From Chlamydomonas sphaeroides (taxonomy: Eukaryota; Chlorophyta; Chlorophyceae; Chlamydomonadales; Chlamydomonadaceae), in NCBI GenBank assembly GCA_001662425.1, contig BDDC01000221.1, forward strand, positions 1-64,000: a stretch of DNA of 64,000 bases, in the 5' to 3' direction. The notes below the pieces were generated by a model. It was given only the letters and a program-made list of their open reading frames with translations, was not told the DNA's origin and did no database searches. Below are positions 56,401 to 64,000 of this stretch, in pieces; positions within the stretch are counted from its first letter, which is position 1, and every line of letters starts with the position of its first letter. Position numbers and translations under genes: made by a program.

Positions 56401-59214
56401 GCCTGGGCGGTGTTGCGTGTGATGGCGTCGACGGCGAGTTGACACTTGCCCTTCGTCCCGCATGTGCCGTCTCCCGCCCTCCCGCCATCCTGGCCCCACA
56501 GGACGTGGTGGATGACATCGAGCTCAACGCGCAGCTGATGCGCAGCAAGTGGCTCAAGGTGGTCAACATCCTCACGCAGTACCGCATGCTGCTGCTGCAG
56601 CTCACCTTCTACCTGGCCATCAGCACGCTCATCTTCCAGGTGCGGTGCCGTGACCGACGGACTTGCCGTGAACGCGGGTGGCATGCCCGGGGCACTAAGG
56701 CCATAAGCGGCTCGGCAGCACCAGGGCCGCAGACGCTACTGTGCGCCATCTCTCCTCGCTGCCGTGCACCCGGCGGCACCGCACTTCATCCGACTCTGGT
56801 CCCGGCCATGACCCGCGCAGGCGCTGGCGGACGCGCGCTGGGGCCCGCACACGCCTTTTCCCGAGCGTGGCGAGGACTGGCGCACGCTGGTGCTGTCCGT
56901 CGCCGTGGCGCTGCAGTCCTTCGTTACCGTGCTGCTCTACATCTCCTTCGCCTACACGGACATGCACAAGCACCTCAGCCACCGCGTGCCAGAGGTGAGC
57001 ACCGGGCACAGGCCTGGCTGGTCCACTGAAACTCCCTGCCTCGAGCATCTGCTGTGCGGGCGCCTTGTAAGCTTTGCGCTGATCCTTGCCTGGTTGCGCT
57101 CCCTCCTTGCCTGCCGCAACCCGGGTCCCAGGTCGTGGACCTGCTATCGAGCATCGCGGAGGAGACCCGGGAGTTCTTGACCCGCGGCGGCGGCAAGGAG
57201 CAGGGCGGAGGCGGAGGCCAGAAGGGCGGTGGTGGCGGAGGCGGCGGAGGCAGCGGAGGCGGCGGCGCTGGCAGCAAGGAGGAGGACGGCGAGCAGGGCG
57301 CGGCCGTGATCCGGCGGCTGGGTCTGCAGACTCCGCCCGAGAACGAGCGTCGCGGCTGGGCGGAGTGGTCCCAGACGGTCCTGGCCTTCTTCATCTCCAT
57401 CGTGCAGTACCCCAAGTTCTGGTACTTCAACATGCTGGTGAGTCCCGGCCGAGGAGCGACACTGGCGGTGGGAGTGACGGGACCGTCGGGCGGTAGCCAG
57501 CCTTCCCGCCTCCCCTGACTGCCGCCACGCCTCTACTCCACAACCGCCACAGCTGTCCGCCTCGCTGGCCGGCTTCTTCGTGTCGCCCTTCTTCCTGGTC
57601 TTCCACTTCACCATCTACTTCTTGGACTTCGACAGCGGTGAGCTGCGGCAGACGCTCTGGCAGCGGCCAGCCCAACCCCAACCGCATGCCGCCAGCTCCT
57701 CCCGCCTCGTTCCCATGCCTGCCTCTCGCGCCTCTCCACCCCAAACGCCACCTGCCAGCACCCCGTACTCAAGCCCCGCCGCTCCCTGCCGCCCTCCTGC
57801 ACACCGCCAGGCAAGCAGCTGGTGCTCGCCATCCAGCGCTCGGGCATCGCCATCCTCAACACCTTCGTGCTGGCCGTGCTGGCCATCTACGTGAGGCAGA
57901 CCCGCAGCGGCATCTCGGGAAGCAAGCAAAGGGCGCACATGCGTCCGCAGAGCGCAGCGCGCCACAGGCCCGGCCCGCTGCCCCTGGCTCACCGCCCCTC
58001 CGCCTCCCTCCCTCCTCTCCTTCGCAGGTGTTTGCAGTGGTGACGTTCCTGGTGTTCAAGGACCCCACCCGCGTGGACAAGGGCGACGGCCCGCCCTGCG
58101 ACACGTTCTACCAGTGCATGGGCGCGCACATGCTCACGGGCATCTACGGAGACATCTCGGCACTCTTCAACAGCGACCTGTGGGACACGGGTGAGGGCGA
58201 GGACAGAGAGGAAGGGGAGGCGAGGGAAGAGGAGAAAGGGGCGGGGAGGCGGAGAAGGGAGGTGGGAGAGCGGCTTGGAGGTCTGGACGTGCGCGGTGCG
58301 TTGGGCTGGGGCCGGGCCGGCCTCGGGGCGCGGCGCGAGGAGCGGCTGCTGTGCGGCGCTGACGCGCGCTGCGTGGTGCCTGCGGCCCTTCCCCCTCGCA
58401 GTGCCGGAGGAGGTGAACCAGGACGGCCTGCAGCAGGCGCGCACCATCTTCGTGCTGGCCTTCTTCATGATCTGGAACTTCGTGCTCAGGTGGGGGCGTG
58501 CGCAGCGAGGGGCGGCGGCAGGGGGGCCAATGAGACGCACTTCAACGACATGACCCTGGTTGGCGGGGGAGCCGGCTGCTGAGGGGAGCCCATGGCGCAT
58601 CACGACCCGCGCCCACACCCTCTGGCCGATCACCCCAGCCCGTGCCCCGGTCAATGGTACCCCTCTATCCTTGTTCCCTACAGCAACATTTTCGTCGGCC
58701 TCATCGCGTCCGCGTTCGAGGCCATACGCGACGACCAGAATACCATCACCAGCGACCGCCTGTCCAAGTGCCTTGTGTGCAGCCAGGACATGTACCTGTT
58801 CAACGAGAAGATCCAGGTGGGAAGACTTTTTTCTATTTAATCCAAATTCAACGGTCCAGCAGGGGACCTAACCTTGAATGCTCCCTCGCGCACACACACC
58901 ATTGCTGACGCCCTAACTGCTGCCCAACCGCCGCCTTCTAACCGCGCACCACGCAGGGCGGCTTTGACGAGCACGTGGCCCGCCAGCACAACCCGCTGTC
59001 GTACGTGTTCTTCCTGCACCACCTGCGAGCCACGGACGTTCAGGACTACACGGGCGCCGAGAGCGTGGTGCAGCACGTGCTGGCCAACGCCAAGACCAGC
59101 ACCGACAAGGGCAACTGGCTGCCCGTCAGCAAGAGCCTGGCGGTCATGCACGCCATCGCGGCGGCGGAGCGCGCGGCGGCGGCCAAGGAGGGGCCCGGCG
59201 GCGCGGCGGCTTAA
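38407..59214 (+). CDS. inositol 1,4,5-trisphosphate receptor family calcium channel (IP3R-like)
   Basis: Very large gene of about 20.8 kb with dozens of exons, continuous from MEDLATRCLKYGDIVYFK (38407) to the TAA at 59212-59214; I estimate 2,500-3,000 residues. Domains in order: N-terminal trefoil (LLDCLFEVTKKFQYTQKKAL, then LRHAPTGKFLTIKR and EEGGQEGSWFQV, 38407-39930); MIR region (RIRHLPTGTYLAAM, 40700-41600); RIH region (about 42220-44900, e.g. PRFINFLRQICGTRERPM and LEFDALMRAVTNERLPFGMR); Ala/Gly/Ser-rich linker exons (52480-53770); RIH-associated region (VSLSLVNDDNEVSDLMVLVC, QGPCFCNQQSLAG, 54130-55020); six membrane segments (56590-58730); and C-terminal zinc finger (CLVCSQDMYLFNEK, then FDEHVARQHNPLSYVFFLHH). 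Family members release calcium from internal stores. Unusual pore and ligand-site residues are described in the findings. RyR is excluded by size and by the closer C-terminal match to IP3R. Confidence 0.92.
57182..57285 (+). repeat. GGC-rich stretch coding poly-glycine in the IP3R-like channel
   Basis: Coding DNA for a run of glycines broken by a few Lys, Gln, Glu, Ser and Ala residues (GGGKEQGGGGGQKGGGG onwards). It lies between predicted S2 and S3, which is cytosolic in IP3 receptors. Probably a flexible, length-variable loop. Confidence 0.8.
58136..58153 (+). other. predicted pore signature TGIYGD of the IP3R-like channel
   Basis: Codons for Thr-Gly-Ile-Tyr-Gly-Asp in the exon between S5 (LNTFVLAVLAIYVFAVVTFL) and S6 (FVLAFFMIWNFVL). 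By position this equals the GGGVGD filter signature of animal IP3 receptors (GGGIGD in ryanodine receptors). The central glycine spacing and the aspartate are kept. Confidence 0.75.
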
Positions 59215-59831
59215 CGAAGCGCAGCGGCGGCCGCGGGGACGGAGGGTTGAAGATGGACGTAAGGACTAAGCGCGCATGCGAGAGGGCTGCGGGTTACCGG
59301 CGGTGTGCCGTGGTCATGTGAAGGGCGGGAAACAAGCCTGCGCTGTGCATGTGGGGCTGAAATCTGCTTTCGTGGGCTGTGACACTTATGTAGGCGGTTA
59401 TTCATGCGAGCACCTCCTATGGGCGCTGTGACGGGTCTCGTGCACTCTTCCTCGCGCTGCTGCGGGGCCTGCTTATGCTGGTAGGTCATCATGCGTTCAA
59501 AGTGCATCTGCCTTTGTGTGGCGCGTGGTGCGCACGTTACCTGTGCTGGAGGGAAGGTGGCCCAGGCTGGCCGTGTGATGGGCCAATCAACGCCAGCGAA
59601 CCTTTTACTCAAGCTTCTGTGTCTACAGGCTGTTGAGCCTTGCGTGGTGCGTGGGCCTTTTCTGGGCGTGTTGTGTTACTGGCTCTGCACGTATTGAGGG
59701 GTGTTCTGACCGGGCAAGCCTTCACGTCTCAGGCGAACAACGTCCAAGGGTGATCCGCCATTGGGGCGGCACGAAGCGTTCAATGTCTTGTGCACTTATT
59801 ATGCTTGCAAAGGGCCGCGTCCGGGCAGCAC

Positions 59832-59836
59832 TGTAA
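59832..59836 (+). terminator. TGTAA poly(A) signal candidate for the IP3R-like gene
   Basis: First clear TGTAA after the stop codon, about 618 nt downstream, within the range seen for algal 3' UTRs. Confidence 0.45.
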
Positions 59837-60853
59837 TGAAGATATGCTCGTCTCTTAAGCGCGCCTTACCCACGCGGCCCGGGAGACCGCCGGCGCACAT
59901 CACTGACAGCCCAGCAAGCATCGAAGCATGCAGCCATGTAGTCAGTGATGCAGCCGAGGCAGCAAGCCGAACATGCAGGACTTGTGCCTTCCGGAGGACG
60001 GCGGCATGTAGTCAGGAGCGCATATATACAGCGGGAGTACATAGCCCGTGGTGGGCGGTCGGAATTGGCCCGCCGTCACGGGGACCTGGTGAGCCGTCCC
60101 GCCAAATGTGGCCCTGCTACCGGGCGGGCCCACAGCTTGTGCTTGGACCTTCAGAGGCAACGGGGCAGGAGGCAACGTCCTGCATCGGGCGCACTCATCC
60201 GCCACCCATGACTGATACAACTGATGCGAAGCCAGCAGACGGTGACACCAGCACGATCGAGCACGGCTCCCCCTCTTATCACCAGAAACGCCTTCTGCGC
60301 ACGGCTGCAACTTGTCGGTGCACGTCAGTGTGGCCGAAAGCCACCTTGGGCTTCGGGCGTCATGTGCAAGGGGAGTCCTCTGCCCCTCTCACCGCCGACC
60401 CGCACAGGGTCTGCCGCAAAGGGCCGCGGGGAGCCCCTGTATCAACCATCGGCCCACACGCCACAACCCTCTAATCGGACGGCTAGGCCAATGCCTGCAA
60501 CGATCACGCCGGACACCGTGCTGCATCCATGCTGCCTTCGCGAACCATACTCGCGTTTTTGTGTATACCTAACGCCATTCGATACCCATCTAGCTGCCAT
60601 GGGCAGCGGGTTGGCAAGGTGCGTCCGTGAAGTGCCAGCTGCAGCGCTCGTGCGTTGCTGGTCACGACTACGTCAGAATTCACGACAAGACATCATCTGG
60701 AAGGATGTGAGGGAGCGCACATATCAAGGCTGGGCCGTGAGGCCATGAGCATTCAAGCCGAAAGCGGAATTGGCCGCATTCACTGGAACACCGTACGGTG
60801 CAGCAATATGCATGCTTGATGCTGTTCGGCCTGCAGAGAACGTATCCTTGACG

Positions 60854-60867
60854 TATAATATTTAAAG
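60854..60867 (+). promoter_or_regulatory. TATA-like element upstream of the sulfatase
   Basis: TATAATATTTAAA in otherwise GC-rich DNA, 80-95 nt before the proposed start codon. The spacing allows a transcription start near 60890 with a short 5' UTR. Confidence 0.5.
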
Positions 60868-60947
60868 TGTTGTCACTTCGCCTGCTCAATCGGGGTATAG
60901 TGCATTTCAAAACGGTCGGTGCAGCTGCCAAGTCACTGCCGTGAGCG

Positions 60948-63900
60948 ATGAGGCGTCGGGCGACGATATGCACCATACTGTTGCTGGCGTGTGCCAGCGC
61001 GCAGCGGACACGCGGCAGTGCCAGCTCGCGCAGTCCGGCACCACAAGCCGCTCGCCGCGGAGGTGCACAATTGGTGATGCACCAGCAGAGAGCTTGCTTA
61101 AGCGAGCCTGTAAATTTGAACGCTGGCTGGAAGAGTGCACGGGCATACCCACGAAACCCGACCACGGCCTGCCCTCGCCTGCCCCCAGGCAAGAAACCGC
61201 CGCCGCTGCTGCCGGCCTCTGCGGCGGGGACAGGTGAGCCCTTGCTATCGCCACAGGTCAGCCATTGCGAGCTGAGCTGAACGACGTTGCTGAAGGGCTC
61301 GGGGTGCGCCGTGGCATCCTCGCCCCTTCGCAGTACGGCCTGTGCGGTCCCCGCCGGGCCCTGCGCCCTCGCAGCCCAACTTCCTGTTCATCCTCACAGA
61401 CGACCAGGTGGAATGGGCCGACAGGGTCACGTGGGAGCTTGGGAGGACGGGGGAGCGCCGGCGTCGTTTCGCCCCCCTGGCTTATGTTCCCGCCCTCTCC
61501 CATTCCTGCTCTCGCTACCGCCCCCTGCCTCTTTTCTCCCCCTCATTAGGATCATCTCCTCAACAGCACGCACCGCTCCTACATGCCCCAGCTCAACGCC
61601 CTGCTGGGTGACGAGGGCCTGCAGCTGCGCAACTTCGTGGTGTCCACGTCATGGTGCTGCCCCACACGGGCCAGCCTGCTCACGGGTGCGGGGACTGGGG
61701 CGGGGAGAGCGGGAGGGGATTAAGGGATGGAGGCAGGGTGGACAGGGAGGGTTTGAGAGGCCTGGGCACCTACCACAGCCTGTCCCTACAGCCGCCTGAC
61801 CTGGCCGTGTGTCACTCTCCTCCCATCCCTCCCGCGCAGGCCTTTTCACGCACAACCACAACATCACGTCCAACAAGGAACCCACCGGCGGCTTCCCCAA
61901 GTTCCTGGAGACGCGGCCCGACCGCTCTGAGGACACTTGGCTGCCGCTAAAGATGCAGGCTGCGGGCTACGACACGTACTTGGTGGGCAAGTTCATCAAC
62001 GGGTGAGCGAAGAGAGGGTGCCAGGGGCTGTCGGAGCCGGGGGGCGCTCGGCCGGACGCGCACGCGCCTACGCCCGGGGCCAACGCGCGGCACCCTTTTT
62101 AGCCCGGGGCTGGCACCCTACCTACCGTATCCCTTGTCCCTCGCCCCTGCATACAATGGCCGCCAGCTACGAGGTCCCCCCAGAGGGGCTGCCGGCCCGC
62201 GACTGCCCTCGCGGCTTCACTGTCTTCGACGCGCTGACGGACCCGGTGCGTGTGTGGGCGCTGGGCGGTTGGTTAAGGGATGGGCCGGACATTGAGAAGT
62301 TGACGTACGGCCCAAGGCTCCCGGGCTTTACTATGTGCCCGTCTATGGGCCGGCGCTTGCAATCCAAGAAAAACCGATGGGTGTGTGGGCGCTCGGCGAT
62401 TCCCGGGTGCGCCGCAGCAGGGGTCCTGCCGCAGGCCGTGCACGGTTGTGGCGCACCACCGGTGATCCCTGACACGGGATCCCGGCGACCGCACACCCCA
62501 CGCTCGTCTCCTGCGGGCGCTTGCTTACAAGAGGGGGGTGGTTCGAACCAGCGCGCTCACCGCGCCCTGCACTGCGCCCTCCCTCCCCTGCGGGCGCCTG
62601 TCAACGAACCCAAATCGCAGTTCACGTATTACTACTACGGCCCCGCCTTTTCGTACAACTGCGGCCCCATGGTCAAGCACGATAAATCGGTGTACAGCAC
62701 GGTACGGCAGGATGTCTGGGAGGCCGATCGGGCGTTGCTGGTGGGTGGTGACCTCCCGCTATAATGTCCGCCAGATGTGGGATGGGCTGTGGCAATGCAG
62801 GGGGGCATTGAGAGCCGGTGGGCGGCGCCGGTGCGCCCCGGCCGGGAGGCCTCGCTGCGTGCCGTACTTGAAAGCGTGCTCCTGCATTGCGTACGTGCAG
62901 GACATGATCCGTGACAAGACCCTCAAGTACATCCGGTGGGCTGCGGCGACCCAGCGTGCAAGGCCTGGGCGCGGCCCTCTGCCTGCGTTGCCGTGGCAGC
63001 CCCCATGTGTTGGCCCCCACCTCTTGGCTGCCTCCGCCCCTCCCTCCTCTCATCCTTGCCCCTTCAACCCCAACGCAGCCGAGCGGCTGCAGCCCGCAAG
63101 CCATTCTACATGCAGGTGGGCTTTGGGTGCGCTGGCCGGCTGACGGAGCAGATGGTGGAGCAGATGGACCCAGGCCACAGGCGTAGCGGACCCAAGGCGC
63201 AGTGGAACAAAGGCGTAGCGGATTCCAGGCGTAGCGGACCCCAGACGTAGCGGACTCCAGGCGTAGCGGACCCCAGGCGGCCCCCACCGCACCGCCCCAA
63301 ACGCGGGCATGCGTGGCGCGTGCACCAGCGCACCCAGCACCTTGCGCATGCTGGCACGCGATGACAGAGCCGCACGCCCCGCCCCCGGTGCTGCCGCCCG
63401 CACAACCCTGGTGCGTGCAGGTCAACCCCATCGCGCCACACCGCACCTGCGCCGGCCGCGCTGCGGACGACAAGAAGGTCTGCTTCCTTCCGCAGTCGGG
63501 ACGTCGCTACAAGTCGAGTTTCGCTGACGCGCCGCTGCCGCGGCCCGCGAACTACCTGTCGCCGCTGCCGGACGCAGCCATGCGGCAGCTGTGGGGCGAC
63601 GGCGCCGACGACACACCGTCGGAGCTGGCCTTGCAGCGCGAGTACCGGGTGAGGGTGAGGGTGAGGGCCAACTCAGTCTGGTGTGAAGCTGCCGCGTCCG
63701 AGCCACCGGCGCGCTGGCGCAGCGGGGCTGTGCATCTATCGTCACGTGTCAGAGCTACAGCGTCTCACCCTCGCCCTCGTTGGCCTCCCACCCCACCCCC
63801 AGATTCGGCTGCAGACGCTGGCCAGCGTGGACGACATGCTGGGGGATGTGGGTGAGCGGCGCTGGAGAAGCAGGCAGCGCGGGGTGGGACGGGACTCCCC

Positions 63901-64000
63901 GTTCGCGGCCACTCCAGTCGGCCAACATCCGCGGTTGTATCCGCATGCTGCCCTGCAGCCCCCGTGCACCTGCTTCGTCCAGGTTGCTGCCCACATGCCC
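60948..64000 (+). CDS. secreted sulfatase (arylsulfatase / glucosamine-6-sulfatase type), 3' end outside window
   Basis: Formylglycine-dependent sulfatase that would release sulfate from sulfate esters. The start at 60948 gives a basic then hydrophobic leader (MRRRATICTILLLACASA) like a secretory signal. In phase after an intron comes SQPNFLFILTDDQ, the metal-binding Asp-Asp motif. Next are HRSYMPQLNALLGDEGL, FVVSTSWCCPTRASLLTG (CxPxR signature; the first Cys is the formylglycine precursor), LFTHNHNITSNK, MQAAGYDTYLVGKFING, FTYYYYGPAFSYNCGP, KPFYMQVNPIAPHRTC (metal/substrate His) and ELALQREYR then IRLQTLASVDDMLGD. The gene continues beyond 64000. In Chlamydomonas, related periplasmic arylsulfatases are induced by sulfur starvation; regulation here is not visible apart from a TATA-like box. 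Exon 1 downstream of the signal peptide may hide an additional intron. Confidence 0.88.
63179..63274. repeat. 16-bp minisatellite in a sulfatase intron
   Basis: Six tandem 16-bp units with consensus AGGCGTAGCGGACCCC (starts 63179, 63195, 63211, 63227, 63243, 63259) and a partial seventh. The fourth and sixth units are identical and the second is the most diverged. It lies between the exons ending KPFYMQ and beginning VNPIAPH. Confidence 0.92.
63649..63666 (+). other. three tandem in-frame splice donors
   Basis: GTGAGG occurs three times in direct succession (63649, 63655, 63661) at the end of the sulfatase exon ending QREYR. Each copy is a plausible 5' splice site. Moving by one copy adds exactly Val-Arg and keeps the frame. 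Confidence 0.7.

Larger units (their letters stand above)
59215..60947. other. IP3R-like 3' flank and sulfatase upstream region
   Basis: No gene is supported on either strand. It holds the channel gene's 3' UTR with TGTAA at 59832-59836 and the sulfatase promoter near 60854. The centre (about 59900-60800) is unexplained. Confidence 0.5.

Noticed and set aside
38407..59214. Ryanodine receptor
   Set aside because: Gene and protein are too short, no SPRY or RyR repeats seen, and the N-terminal trefoils plus the C-terminal CLVC...HVARQH finger match IP3 receptors.
62249..62399. Similar words GTGTGTGGGCGCT around 62250 and 62380
   Set aside because: Short, imperfect and inside a GC-rich sulfatase intron; not enough to call a duplication.
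62520..62560. tRNA B-box-like GGTTCGAACC
   Set aside because: No matching A-box or cloverleaf arms could be folded around it; it lies in a sulfatase intron.

Overview
This is a nuclear contig from a green alga, most likely a chlorophycean relative of Chlamydomonas, Monoraphidium or Raphidocelis. The evidence is very high GC, genes cut into many short exons by GT-AG introns, alanine/glycine/proline-rich low-complexity coding sequence, TGTAA-type poly(A) signals, and a gene set of eukaryotic and plant-alga families. Nothing is bacterial: there are no operons, CRISPR arrays or rRNA, and I could not support any tRNA or transposon. All exon models were assembled by eye from splice sites, reading phase and remembered family motifs, so internal boundaries are approximate.

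Left part (0-14 kb, minus strand). A possible partial exon lies at the edge. It is followed by mitochondrial serine hydroxymethyltransferase (SHMT), the complex I subunit NDUFA13/B16.6, an uncharacterised small-exon gene, and the cytochrome oxidase assembly factor SURF1. Three recognisable nuclear genes for mitochondrial proteins therefore sit in a row on one strand.

Middle part (14-38 kb). An ARMC8/GID5-like armadillo-repeat protein (plus) is head-to-head with SURF1. Then come a TraB-domain protein (minus), a plastid-type DUF2854-like membrane protein (minus), a leucine-rich-repeat protein (plus), an N-myristoylation-motif CaMK-like kinase (plus) and the spliceosomal protein SmD1 (minus).

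Right part (38-64 kb, plus strand). A single gene of about 20.8 kb encodes an inositol-trisphosphate-receptor (IP3R) family calcium channel with its N-terminal trefoils, RIH domains, six membrane segments and C-terminal zinc finger. A secreted sulfatase truncated by the window end follows.

The most interesting object is the IP3R-family channel. By eye alignment to vertebrate IP3R1 it keeps the fold and C-terminus, but several known IP3-contact residues are replaced and the pore signature GGGVGD reads TGIYGD. This suggests altered gating or permeation. Other points of interest are a tandem copy of the terminal coding sequence of the TraB gene that differs only at synonymous positions, a CACGTG-rich minisatellite abutting a splice acceptor in ARMC8, a 16-bp minisatellite and in-frame tandem donors in the sulfatase gene, and a GC-AG intron in SURF1.
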